From Pseudomonadales bacterium (GTDB taxonomy: Bacteria; Pseudomonadota; Gammaproteobacteria; Pseudomonadales; Azotimanducaceae), in NCBI GenBank assembly GCA_028285415.1, contig JANQPF010000027.1:105911-169910 (forward strand): a DNA stretch of 64,000 nt. The letters are read 5' to 3'. The notes below the pieces were generated by a model. That model made no database searches. It was not told the DNA's origin and was given only the letters and a program-made list of their open reading frames with translations. This document shows, piece after piece, positions 1 to 10,600 of the stretch. Each line of letters opens with the position of its first letter. The first letter of the stretch is position 1. The translations under genes were made by a program, and so were the position numbers.

Positions 1-258
1 GCCATGGCCGCGTGTCGCGACGCGATGGCGTTTTTCAGCATCAACTTCAACCGCGAGCCCGCCATACGTCAGTGGCTGGCAGCGGGCAAACCGCTGGCAC
101 CTGCCCCGTCCCCCGGTGCCGCAAGTGGAGACCCGCAGGGCACGTCAACCACCGTACCCCAGGGCGCGGCACCCGCGCCTGCCGTCAACACCCCGGCATC
201 CCCCGCGACAGACGCGGACGACGCTGCCGACGCCAGCGATGAGGGAAATTCCGCATGA
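1..258 (+). CDS. C-terminal end of an unidentified protein (truncated by window edge)
   Basis: The frame is open from the first base and stops at 256-258, so this is the tail of a gene that begins upstream. After a short stretch containing FFSINFNREPAIRQWL, the last 55 or so residues are low-complexity and rich in Ala, Pro, Ser, Thr and Asp, which suggests a disordered tail. The stop overlaps the start of the lipoprotein gene by 4 nt (ATGA), so the two are probably cotranscribed. I do not recognise a family and assign no function. Confidence 0.5.
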   Translation, partial: AMAACRDAMAFFSINFNREPAIRQWLAAGKPLAPAPSPGAASGDPQGTSTTVPQGAAPAPAVNTPASPATDADDAADASDEGNSA

Positions 259-920
259 ACACGGTTCGACAACTCGCCTTCCTCTCAGCACTTCTCGGCA
301 CATTGAGCGGATGCGTGACCGCTACGGTGCAGCAGGTTCGCCAGACCGAGACGGCCATGGCCGAGGGCGACTCCATCGTGGTGCTTGGCCGCCGCAACCG
401 GCCGAGCCAGGCCGAAGCGGAGCTCGACTTCATCGATTGTGTATCGCGCAACATTGCCGGTGGCAACGACGGCCTGCAGGTCATCACCGAGCAGGAGTTC
501 ATGGATGCCATGTTCCCCTGGTTCGAACCGCGCACGGCACCATTGAATACCACCGATCTGCCAGGCCTGTTGCAGGAACCCCTGCTGGCCAGCCGTCTGC
601 GCGAAATTGGTTTGAAGTATCTGGTCTGGGTGGAAGGCTCTACCAAACGCACCGCCCAGGCCGGTACCCTGTCCTGCACCTTGACGGCTGCCGGCGGCGG
701 CTGTTTCGGGTTCCTGAGCTGGGAGAACGACTCGAGCTACGAAGCGTCCGTATGGGATGCGCATACAGCCAAAACCGCCGGTCGGGTCAGCTCGGATGCT
801 GCCGGGACCAGCTACATGCCGGCACTGGTCGTGCCCATTCCACTCATCGCCCGGGTGCAGAATTCAGCCTGTGCCAGCATGGCTACACAGTTAAAAGATT
901 TTGTGCAAAATAGCTCGTAA
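255..920 (+). CDS. Predicted lipoprotein of unknown function
   Basis: The 221-residue product begins with a hydrophobic signal (LAFLSALLGTLSGC) that ends in an LSGC lipobox, so the mature protein probably starts at Cys20 and is lipid-anchored. The rest is soluble. It includes a segment with two Cys residues flanking a Gly-rich turn (LSCTLTAAGGGCFGFL, about residues 140-155), which could form a disulfide in the periplasm. It overlaps the preceding gene by 4 nt. The next gene is convergent, starting its stop 7 nt downstream. I recognise no named family; the role is unknown. Confidence 0.65.
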   Translation: MNTVRQLAFLSALLGTLSGCVTATVQQVRQTETAMAEGDSIVVLGRRNRPSQAEAELDFIDCVSRNIAGGNDGLQVITEQEFMDAMFPWFEPRTAPLNTTDLPGLLQEPLLASRLREIGLKYLVWVEGSTKRTAQAGTLSCTLTAAGGGCFGFLSWENDSSYEASVWDAHTAKTAGRVSSDAAGTSYMPALVVPIPLIARVQNSACASMATQLKDFVQNSS

Positions 921-927
921 GTAACTG

Positions 928-1557
928 TTATTTAGCACGAATATCGATCACTTCCCCCTCGAACCGCTCCGGCTCGATCGCATACCATTCCTGCAGGCGG
1001 GCATCATGTTTCTGCGCCATCATGTCGCAGAACTCATAGAAGGTCGGCCGTCCCGGGTCGGTGATGATCACCCGCTTGACCCCCGCTGACAGGGCACGAT
1101 TGACCAGTCGGGCCAGCGGTTTCACCAGCGAATCCCAGAAACAGATGTCGCTGCCGATGAGATACTGCTGATCCGCCAGATCCGCTTTTTTGAGCTTCGT
1201 AAAGTCCGCTTTGCGGGTTTTGACGTTGACCGCGTTCAACTCGGCCAGCACGTCGACAAACGGAAAAACCGCGCTGTCGAGATCAACCGCCGTCATTTTG
1301 GCTTTGAATTCGCGCGCGCAGAAGACTGAAGCCGGGCCCCAGCCGCACCCTACTTCCATGCCTTTCACCCCGCGGCGAATGCCGTTGTGTGTCAGATAGT
1401 CCATCAGCACGAAACTCGAACCCCAGGTGCGATGGCCGTGTATCGACGGCTGATAGCGTTTGCGCAATGTCTTGATGAGACGATGTTTCGTATTCAGCAG
1501 GTAAATGCCGTAGGCGTACTCCACGTTGGCTTCAGGTACGCGCTGTAGACGGGGCAT
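928..1557 (-). CDS. Class I SAM-dependent methyltransferase
   Basis: The 209-residue protein has a Rossmann-type SAM-binding motif I (GMEVGCGWGPASVF, about residues 67-80). An acidic residue at the end of strand beta2 follows (TAVDLDSAV). The post-motif IV segment SDICFWDSL resembles the SDxxYW region of protein or small-molecule methyltransferases of the METTL/NNMT-like group. The ATG is preceded by AAGGAG at good spacing. It is divergent from the suf operon and convergent with the lipoprotein gene, so it is probably a single-gene unit. The fold is clear; the substrate cannot be read from sequence. Confidence 0.75.
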   Translation of the reverse strand: MPRLQRVPEANVEYAYGIYLLNTKHRLIKTLRKRYQPSIHGHRTWGSSFVLMDYLTHNGIRRGVKGMEVGCGWGPASVFCAREFKAKMTAVDLDSAVFPFVDVLAELNAVNVKTRKADFTKLKKADLADQQYLIGSDICFWDSLVKPLARLVNRALSAGVKRVIITDPGRPTFYEFCDMMAQKHDARLQEWYAIEPERFEGEVIDIRAK

Positions 1558-1623
1558 TCGTGCTCCTTGGTCATGAGAAAGGTTTTTTCCTGGCGGGCAC
1601 CGGAGGTAGAGTTGGATCTCAGA

Positions 1624-1648
1624 ATACCCGACTGTTTTACTTGGTTAT
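1624..1648. promoter_or_regulatory. Putative IscR-type (type 1) operator of the suf operon
   Basis: The 25-bp site begins ATACCCGACTG and ends TTGGTTAT. It follows the type 1 IscR pattern ATAnYYGACTRWWWYAnTYRRnTAT, with three departures by my reading, all in the right half. It overlaps the likely -35 element of the suf promoter, a position suited to repression by Fe-S-loaded IscR. An additional CCGACT/AGTCGG inverted repeat spans 1628-1656. Assignment rests on motif recall, not on a scored matrix. Confidence 0.55.
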
Positions 1649-1664
1649 TAAGTCGGAGTAAAAT
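1636..1664 (+). promoter_or_regulatory. Probable sigma-70 promoter of the suf operon
   Basis: A -35-like TTTACT (1636-1641) and a -10-like TAAAAT (1659-1664) are separated by 17 nt and lie about 130 nt upstream of sufB. The -35 element lies inside the IscR-like site. The leader from about 1671 to 1795 contains no recognised RNA element. Confidence 0.45.
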
Positions 1665-1795
1665 TGCGGTTTGCCACGCGCTGTTCGCGCACCCTACAGA
1701 AAGGGCTGTACACAAACTAGTGCCGCGACGCCCTTTACGCTGCATTTACAGCGGCTGGACGAAAATAGACGCGGAAATCAAGACAGAGGTTGAGT

Positions 1796-3258
<1,463 letters not shown>

Positions 3259-3262
<4 letters not shown>

Positions 3263-4002
3263 GCCTCCTCAGCGTCAGCAACCTGCGCGCAGAAGTTGCG
3301 GGCAAGGCAATTCTCAACGGTCTCAATCTCGAAGTGCAGCCCGGCGAGGTACACGCCATCATGGGTCCCAATGGCTCAGGCAAATCGACGCTCGCCAACG
3401 TGCTGGCCGGCCGGCCGGGCTACGAAGTCATCGACGGTGACATACGCCTGGACGGCAGCGACATTGGCGAGCTCGAACCTCACGAGCGTGCGCACGCAGG
3501 CGTTTTTCTCGCCTTTCAGTACCCGGTGGAGATTCCCGGCGTCAGCAACATGGAATTTCTAAAGGCGTCTGCCGACTCTCTGGCCCATGCCCGTGGTGAA
3601 GATCAACCCAATGCGGCAGCTTTCATCAAACAGGTACGGGAGCTTGCAGCATCCCTGGATCTCAATCCGGAGTTCCTGAAGCGCGGCGTCAACGAAGGTT
3701 TCTCGGGCGGTGAAAAGAAGCGCAACGAAATTCTGCAGCTGCTCCTGTTGAACCCCCGCCTGGCCGTGCTCGACGAGACCGATTCCGGTCTCGACATCGA
3801 TGCGCTGCAGGTAGTTGCAGAAGGTGTGAACACCTACCGCGGGGAAGAGAACGGCGTGGTGCTGATCACACACTATCAGCGCCTCCTCGACTACATCGTG
3901 CCCGACTACGTCCACGTGCTCTCGGAAGGACGTATCGTGCAGTCCGGTGACAAAAACCTCGCGCTGAAGCTGGAAGAGAAAGGTTACGCATGGGTGACTT
4001 GA
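3259..4002 (+). CDS. sufC: SufC, ATPase subunit of the SufBCD complex
   Basis: This 247-residue ABC-type ATPase is soluble and drives conformational changes of SufB-SufD during Fe-S cluster assembly. Walker A is GPNGSGKST (residues 36-44), the ABC signature is FSGGEKKR (148-155), Walker B is LAVLDE (168-173) and the switch histidine is in [10 protein letters not shown] (His205). The variant signature with EKKRNE is typical of SufC rather than of transport ATPases. The start overlaps the sufB stop by 4 nt and the end overlaps sufD by 13 nt, indicating translational coupling. Confidence 0.97.
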
Positions 4003-5087
4003 GCCTCACTGCCCTGCTGCCTTCCAGCCTGCCGAGCTGGCTGGGATTATCTGCGGCCGAACTGCCCGATGCGCTGCAGCAGTCGCTCGATTCGAAAAGC
4101 CACCGGGAACGCTGGAAGTACACAAAACCTGGTTTGGTGCTCGAACTCCTGGAGACGGCAGGTGCGGCGCCGCAATGGCGCAACCTCCCGGATGGCGTCG
4201 CCACAGCCGTCGTCGCAACCGACAGCGCTGACGTTGGTGACTTTGCGCCGCATGTTGCAACCGCCCCGGAAGCCATTCTCAATCTCTGCAGACAACAACA
4301 GCTGCTCGTCATTGACGTCGACCAGCCGGTTGCCGAGCCGATGGTAATCGAATACGGCGAGTCCAGTCTGCCGGTGCTGCTGCGCCTCAGCAGCAACGCG
4401 GAGCTCACGCTCGTCGAGCTGACCAACGCAGATGTCGACGTGCACCAGTCACTCTGGGTTGAACTGCAGCCCGGCAGTCACCTGAACCACACGCGGCAGG
4501 CTTTCGGCGGCGGCAGCCACTGGCAACATCTATACGTGCACCAGGCTCGTGACAGCCACTACACGTTGCACAACCATTGCGCGGGCGCGGCCCTCCGGCG
4601 GCAGGACGTGCATATCGTATCCGCCGCTGAAGGCAGTGATACGACGATCATGAGCGCCGCATTCCTCCCGGAGCGGACGCATCTCGACCTGCAGCTCACC
4701 ATGGAGCATCGTGCTCCGAGAGCGACGAGCCGTCAGCGCATTCACAACATTGCTGCGGATCGAGCCAAAGCCACCTGCAACGGCCGCATTCACATACACG
4801 CCAACGCCGCTGGCGTCGATGCGGAGCTGAACAACCGGAACCTCACGCTCGGGGACTCTGCCGTCATCAACAGCAAACCCGAGCTCGAGATCTACACCGA
4901 CGACGTCAAGTGCGCACATGGCGCAACGGTCGGACAGCTTGACGCAGATCATCTCTTCTATTGCGCCGGTCGTGGCATTGATGCGCTGCACGCCCGGCGG
5001 CTTCTCAGCCAGGCGTTTCTTGCAACCTGCGCGCAGGGGCCTCGAGCGGAAGACAGCCAGAGCCGGTTTGCGGAGTATCTGACGTGA
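3990..5087 (+). CDS. sufD: SufD, scaffold partner of SufB
   Basis: The 365-residue protein shares the SufB-type beta-helical core. A clear C-terminal signature is KPELEIYTDDVKCAHGATVG, followed by the SRGI-like stretch YCAGRGIDALHARRLL. SufD pairs with SufB and contributes to iron delivery and interface cluster formation. The N-terminal third is variable, as usual for SufD. It overlaps both sufC (13 nt) and sufS (4 nt). Confidence 0.95.
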   Translation: MGDLSLTALLPSSLPSWLGLSAAELPDALQQSLDSKSHRERWKYTKPGLVLELLETAGAAPQWRNLPDGVATAVVATDSADVGDFAPHVATAPEAILNLCRQQQLLVIDVDQPVAEPMVIEYGESSLPVLLRLSSNAELTLVELTNADVDVHQSLWVELQPGSHLNHTRQAFGGGSHWQHLYVHQARDSHYTLHNHCAGAALRRQDVHIVSAAEGSDTTIMSAAFLPERTHLDLQLTMEHRAPRATSRQRIHNIAADRAKATCNGRIHIHANAAGVDAELNNRNLTLGDSAVINSKPELEIYTDDVKCAHGATVGQLDADHLFYCAGRGIDALHARRLLSQAFLATCAQGPRAEDSQSRFAEYLT

Positions 5088-6286
5088 GCGCCATTCGCGC
5101 CGACTTTCCGATTCTCGAGCGCGTGCATCGTGACGCGCCGCTCGTTTATCTGGACAACGCGGCGACCACCCAGAAACCGGTGGCAGTGATCGACGCCATT
5201 GCCGACTACTATCGCCTGCACAATGCCAACGTGCACCGCGCCGCCTATGTGCTCGCGGAAGAGGCAACTACGTTGATGGAAGACGCGCGCACCGCATGCC
5301 AGGCGTTCATCGGCGCCCGGGAGCGGGCGGAAATTGTCTTCACCCGTGGTACCACCGAAGCGATCAACCTGGTGGCGAACGGTTTGTCATCCGTCTGTGA
5401 GCCAGGCGATGAAATTCTGCTCACTGAGCTCGAGCATCATTCGAACATCGTGCCGTGGCAAATGTTGGCCGAGCGCAGCGGCGCCGTGATAAGAGCGGTC
5501 AAGGTGCGCGCGGACGGCGAGCTCGATCTCGAGGATTTCTACGCGAAGCTCACCGACAAAACCCGGATCTTTGCCTGCAACCACGTTTCGAATGCGCTGG
5601 GTACGGTCAACCCGGCAGCGGAGCTGGTACAGGCCGCACGCGACGCAGGAGCCATCACCGTCGTGGACGGCGCACAGGCTGTATTGCATAAGCACGTCGA
5701 CGTTGCGGCGCTCGACTGTGACTTTTACGCGTTCTCCGGGCACAAAATGTACGGCCCGACGGGCATTGGCGTGCTGTACGGTAAGCTCGACCGTCTCGAG
5801 GCATTGCCACCCTGGCAGGGTGGCGGCGAAATGATCGAAACCGTTACGTTGAGCGGGAGCACGTATCAGCGGCCGCCCTACAAGTTCGAAGCCGGCACGC
5901 CCCATATTGCCGGCGCTATTGGACTTGGCGCGGCCGTCAGCTATCTGAACGACATTTCGCGGGACGAGCTTGTCGCCGCAGAAAACGAGCTGGTTGCAAA
6001 AACGCTCAGCCAGCTGCGGCAGATCCCCGGCTTTCGCCTGGTCGGCGAGCCCGCAGAGCGATCGGCGGTGATCTCTTTTCTGATCGACGGCGCTCACCCG
6101 CAGGATGTCGGTACCTTGCTCGACCAGCAGGGTGTTGCCGTACGCACCGGACATCACTGCGCCATGCCGCTGATGCAGGCGCTCGGCATCCCCGGTACAG
6201 TGCGCGCGTCCTTCAGCCTGTACAACAACGCCGAAGACGCTGACCGCCTGGTGCGGGCCGTCGACAAAGCAACTACTTTTCTTTAG
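5084..6286 (+). CDS. sufS: SufS, group II cysteine desulfurase
   Basis: This 400-residue PLP enzyme removes sulfur from L-cysteine to give alanine and an enzyme persulfide that is passed to SufE. The PLP lysine lies in FSGHKMYGPTG (Lys221) and the catalytic Cys in RTGHHCAMPLM (Cys359). The short loop around this Cys is typical of SufS rather than IscS. It overlaps sufD by 4 nt and is followed 10 nt later by the sufA-like gene. Confidence 0.97.
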   Translation: MSAIRADFPILERVHRDAPLVYLDNAATTQKPVAVIDAIADYYRLHNANVHRAAYVLAEEATTLMEDARTACQAFIGARERAEIVFTRGTTEAINLVANGLSSVCEPGDEILLTELEHHSNIVPWQMLAERSGAVIRAVKVRADGELDLEDFYAKLTDKTRIFACNHVSNALGTVNPAAELVQAARDAGAITVVDGAQAVLHKHVDVAALDCDFYAFSGHKMYGPTGIGVLYGKLDRLEALPPWQGGGEMIETVTLSGSTYQRPPYKFEAGTPHIAGAIGLGAAVSYLNDISRDELVAAENELVAKTLSQLRQIPGFRLVGEPAERSAVISFLIDGAHPQDVGTLLDQQGVAVRTGHHCAMPLMQALGIPGTVRASFSLYNNAEDADRLVRAVDKATTFL

Positions 6287-6296
6287 AGGCCGGATC

Positions 6297-6704
6297 ATGA
6301 TGCAGACTTCCGAAAACGCCACGATCAGTCTGACCGACGCCGCCAGCGTGCACGTGCAGCGTCAGCTTGCGCAAACCCAGTGCAGCTACCTGCGCCTGGG
6401 CCTGAAGGAAAGCGGTTGCAACGGTTTCATGTACATGCTGGACTTCCTCGAGTCTCCCGCGGACGACGATATCTGCTTCGAATTCGAGCAGGACGTCCGG
6501 ATCTGCGTCAGTCGCAACGATCTGGACATGGTGAGCGGCACGGAAGTCGACATGATCACAGAAGGATTGAACTCGGCCCTCGTATTCAAGAATCCCAACG
6601 CAACGAGCTACTGTGGCTGTGGTGAAAGTTTTGCCGTCAACGGCGATCCAGCGTCCCGCGGCATCGATCCGGGCGACCTTGCGACGGACGTCGGCGCGTC
6701 TTAA
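6297..6704 (+). CDS. sufA: A-type Fe-S carrier protein (SufA/IscA family)
   Basis: The 135-residue HesB/IscA-fold protein carries the three conserved cysteines: one in the ESGCNGFMY loop and two in the C-terminal CGCGESF motif. Such proteins accept clusters from SufBCD and deliver them to targets. A roughly 20-residue extension follows the CGCGESF motif, so it is slightly longer than typical SufA. Its position between sufS and sufT supports SufA; ErpA or IscA paralogy cannot be excluded from sequence alone. Confidence 0.88.
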   Translation: MMQTSENATISLTDAASVHVQRQLAQTQCSYLRLGLKESGCNGFMYMLDFLESPADDDICFEFEQDVRICVSRNDLDMVSGTEVDMITEGLNSALVFKNPNATSYCGCGESFAVNGDPASRGIDPGDLATDVGAS

Positions 6705-6706
6705 TC

Positions 6707-7234
6707 GTGGAACGGCGTATCGTGACAACCCACCGGGAATGTGAAGCCCGGCTGGTACCGACCGGTGACGTCATCACCATTCCGGCGGGTGCTTTCGTAA
6801 CGCTCACACAAAGTCTCGGCGGCACCTTCACGATTGTCATCGAAGGCAACATGGCTCGTATTGCAGGCAGCGACGCCGATGCGCTCGGATTGACGCCTGA
6901 AGTGCTGACGTTCGAACCTGCCGGCGCTCCGGATGAGGTGAATGCAGATCATGTCGAGCAGGCGCTGAGCTCCGTTTACGATCCCGAGATACCGGTGAAC
7001 ATCGTCGAGCTCGGGCTCATCTACGACGTTGCGATCAACGGCGCAACAGTCGACATCAGTATGACGCTGACGGCGCCCGGCTGCGGCATGGGCCCCGTAT
7101 TGGTCGAAGAGGTCAAGGAGCGGGTTGCCCAGGTGCCGAACGTGGAAACCGTCAATGTGGAACTCGTTTTTGACCCGCCCTGGTCGCGAGAAATGATGAG
7201 CGAAGCAGCGCAGCTGGAGCTGGGCGTCTTCTGA
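6707..7234 (+). CDS. sufT: SufT, MIP18/DUF59-family Fe-S maturation factor
   Basis: The 175-residue protein ends in a MIP18/DUF59 domain (about residues 85-165). It carries the motifs YDPEIPVNIVELGLIYD and LTAPGCGMGP, the latter with the conserved Cys. The N-terminal extension matches the SufT subgroup encoded in suf operons, which helps mature Fe-S proteins. The GTG at 6707, 2 nt after sufA, is accepted, but a second GTG at 6722 is possible because neither has a clear Shine-Dalgarno sequence. Confidence 0.9.
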   Translation: MERRIVTTHRECEARLVPTGDVITIPAGAFVTLTQSLGGTFTIVIEGNMARIAGSDADALGLTPEVLTFEPAGAPDEVNADHVEQALSSVYDPEIPVNIVELGLIYDVAINGATVDISMTLTAPGCGMGPVLVEEVKERVAQVPNVETVNVELVFDPPWSREMMSEAAQLELGVF

Positions 7235-7235
7235 C

Positions 7236-7643
7236 ATGACGGTCGACGAGCTGAAGGAAACGTTCGGATTCTTTGACGACTGGGAAGACAAATACCGGTT
7301 TGTCATCGACATGGGCAAAGATCTGCCTGATATGCCTGACGCGGACAAGCTCGAGGACAATCTGGTGCGCGGCTGCCAGAGTCAGGTCTGGTTGACGCAC
7401 TCCCTCGGTGACGACGGCAAATTATCGCTGCACATCGATAGCGATGCCTTTATCGTGCGTGGTCTAATCAGCATCGTGTTGGCTGCGCTGGATGGAAAAA
7501 CTCCGGAAGAGATATTGGGTTACGATGTTGAAGCGCTCTTCGACGAACTCGAACTCTTGACACACCTCTCCCCTACCCGAGGTAACGGATTGCGCGCCAT
7601 GGTTGCCCGTATCCGCCAGATTGCAGAAGCGGAAAGCGTTTAG
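7236..7643 (+). CDS. sufE: SufE, sulfur-acceptor partner of SufS
   Basis: The 135-residue protein has the SufE fold and the sulfur-accepting Cys in VRGCQSQVWLTH (about residue 47). It takes persulfide sulfur from SufS and passes it to SufB. It starts 1 nt after the sufT stop and is the last gene of the operon. The 37-nt gap to the convergent next gene contains only a weak hairpin (ACTCC/GGAGT followed by TTT near 7645-7681), which may end suf transcription. Confidence 0.95.
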   Translation: MTVDELKETFGFFDDWEDKYRFVIDMGKDLPDMPDADKLEDNLVRGCQSQVWLTHSLGDDGKLSLHIDSDAFIVRGLISIVLAALDGKTPEEILGYDVEALFDELELLTHLSPTRGNGLRAMVARIRQIAEAESV

Positions 7644-7680
7644 CACTCCAGTCCGTGGACCATAGCGCGCCTGCGGAGTT

Positions 7681-10600
7681 TTATGCAGGATTTTCTGAAC
7701 CTTGAGACTCCAAGGCCTGTTTCTGACTCTCGACCGCCTCGAAGAAAGGTCCATGATCGCCTAACCGCTGCTTTGCCTTCATGAGAATAGGCTCAGGCAC
7801 AGACTGCAACCACAGAGAGCGTGGATCAAGATAGAGTGCCTGCGTGGCATACTGTAGCTGCGCATCGGGATCCAGGCAGAATTTGGCGGCGAGCGCGTAT
7901 GGCCAGCCGTGGTAGTACTCGACGATCTGCATGTCCTTGGCCCAGTCCAGTGCCATCCCCCGATAGACGTCCTCTCCGGTCTCTTCCCACAACATATCCA
8001 TTGCCTGCGCCGTGAGATACGGCAGGTCATATCTGCTCCTGGTACTTTCGCCACCGGACATAGCGCGTTGCAGATGACCGACGGCAATGTCTGTATCGCC
8101 CGAAAAACCGTATAGCAACGCGAGCCCCAGCTTGTACTCCAAACGATCCGCGAATTGGGACATCGCATTCAGACTATCCTCCAACTTGGACAGCTGGTTT
8201 GTCTTGTGTGCGGCAAATGCATAGAGATTAATCAAGAAGGGGGATGGCGCTGGTTGTATTGGGGAGCGGTCGTCGATCGCGGCGATCGCATCCTCATAAC
8301 GCCCTTGTACAACGTATTGGTGCGCTTGTGCATAAACTTCGGCGTCAGATTTAAACGTCTTCATGGGTGTACCACCCACAAAGGAGTCGTCTGTGGAAGA
8401 TGGGTTTGCCAGCGGTTTGTCGATACCGGCTTGAGCTTTATCGACGGCAACAGCGGGAAGTCGCTGCAAGGGTGACTGCTCGCGCAGAAACTCGATGTCG
8501 ACATCTTCCACGCCGCGGTCCACTGTCAGGCTGCGAACGTAGAAGATGGCTTTAGCGCGCCAGGGCTTGTTCACCGCCTCGAGGTGTTCCCTTTTCAGCC
8601 ATCCCACAACACGTTGCTGATCCCATCCGAGGGATCGCTGTGCGGCAAACGCAGGCACCCACGCACGTATGTCGGACTGGTCGGCAACAATGTTATCAAA
8701 TACGTGCAGGACATCATCGGCGCGGTCAATCAGCACCAACAATCCGAGATAATCTCGCAATGCCGGTGCTCCACCATAACGCTGGGCGTGGTTCTGAGCG
8801 GTGCTGATCATACCCAGAAGGTTGCCTTTCATCTGGTGTAACCGCATCTCTGCGATCAGGTTGTAGGCAGACCCGCTTCGATATGCAGTTGAGATTTCAA
8901 AAAATTTCTGGGCAAGATCCGGACGCCCGGACCACATCAAATCAACCCCGATAGCGCCAGCTTGATTGGAATGTTCAATTTGATTGTCGCTCTGGATCTT
9001 CTGGAAAGGAGGATATCTCAGGAAGATTTCGGAGACAGCGTCCAGGTCAGCCGTTTTGCGGACGACATTGGCAAGATCTTCGTATCCTTGAAATCTGTCT
9101 GGCGCATTTTGTACGACGCGCTCGGCAAGTACTTTTGCCGTCTGCAGCTCGCCTTGTTTCTGCATGGAATTCAGGAAAATGGCATCGCGGTCAGGATGCC
9201 CGATAAACCAGTTCTTTAGATCACCCAGCGATTCCTTTCTAGCAAGCCTTCCAGTTACGACATACTCGAAATAGGAGAAATCTAAACTGAATCGAGCGAG
9301 CGTAAGCTCATCGCTGTGTGGCGTGTCGCGGGTGCTCAAGGGAAAGTCGGCGTCCCAGTTGATTTGATCCGACGCATCAGCGTTCAGATTGTAGCGCCGC
9401 GCATCGCTCGCGAGACTGGTGTTTTCCTGTTCCCAGAACAAGACGCGTTTAAAGTACTCGAGAGCGTTTTCCGTGTGGAAGTTTGTCCGTACGTTGTTAC
9501 TCATACTAACAGCTGAACTGTGGCCGAGCGCTCGAACGTAAGCCGCAGCTGGATGTCCGCTGATTTCCGCGTCTAGATTGTCTGCGTATTCCAACGTATG
9601 TTCAGGTAATCCCTGAAGAAGGGCAAAACGTCGTGCCTTTCTGAGAAGCGTTTCTGTCGCGTGAGCCATCAAGAGATCCAGCAAGTCCAGCCTTCCGCGT
9701 GACTCAAGCTGATTTGTGATTACGGCTTTGCTGTTTCGTTGCAGATACACGCGGTAATGTTTGAAAGGAGCGGTATCGATCCACCATGAGCCTTGTTTGT
9801 TTCCAAGTACTGCGCTCGCTTCAATGTTTTGCATCGTCAATCCATCGACCGGAAATTGCTCGTCGAGGATTTCTTTGATCCAGGTACTGTCAGGCAGGTC
9901 CCACCGATCAGCGCTTCTGAAGTAAGACGACACGAATGGAATCCAAGATTCGTGACCGGCGAGGTACCCGAGGCTTTTCGCCGCATAGTCTCGCGTGTCT
10001 CTATCAAACAACCCAGCCAACCGATGTAGCTCGATGGATAGAAGCAGTTGATTTATCGAGTTTGTCTCTTCCTCGATGCACTTCTCCAGCTGCGGCAGAT
10101 TGGATTTTAGAAAGTGTCCATAACACTGAGAAGTCTTGCTGGAACTTGATGAAACCAGCTGGTGAGCGTAAGGCGCCATCCCGAGTTCCATGTATGCTCT
10201 TGCGCGCAGACTATCTGCGCTCTTCTCGCTCACAACGAACGAGGTTAGAATCTGAAGAGATTGAGCAAAAAAGCCTTCTCTCGTACGTTTCGAATCGTGC
10301 GGCGTAACTGCTCCCAACAGCTGGTAGTAACGTGCCCGCTCAACAGCGGAACCGGTTGCCATGATTGCGGTATCTGCACCTAGCTGGGGCAGCCACGGGC
10401 GATCGGAGTGGCTCACAGTATTTTCCGGGATAGATACCTGGTAGCCCAACCAGGAGCTCAGCTGATGTAAAGCCTGCGTATAAACGACGTCTGGTGGATT
10501 TTCCCAGTCGAAAGGCAGCATCAGTTGTTCGCTCGTACGCGATTTTTGCCACCCTAGAGCCGGGTCTTTTTCGAACTCTACGATCGCTACAGCAAGCTTG

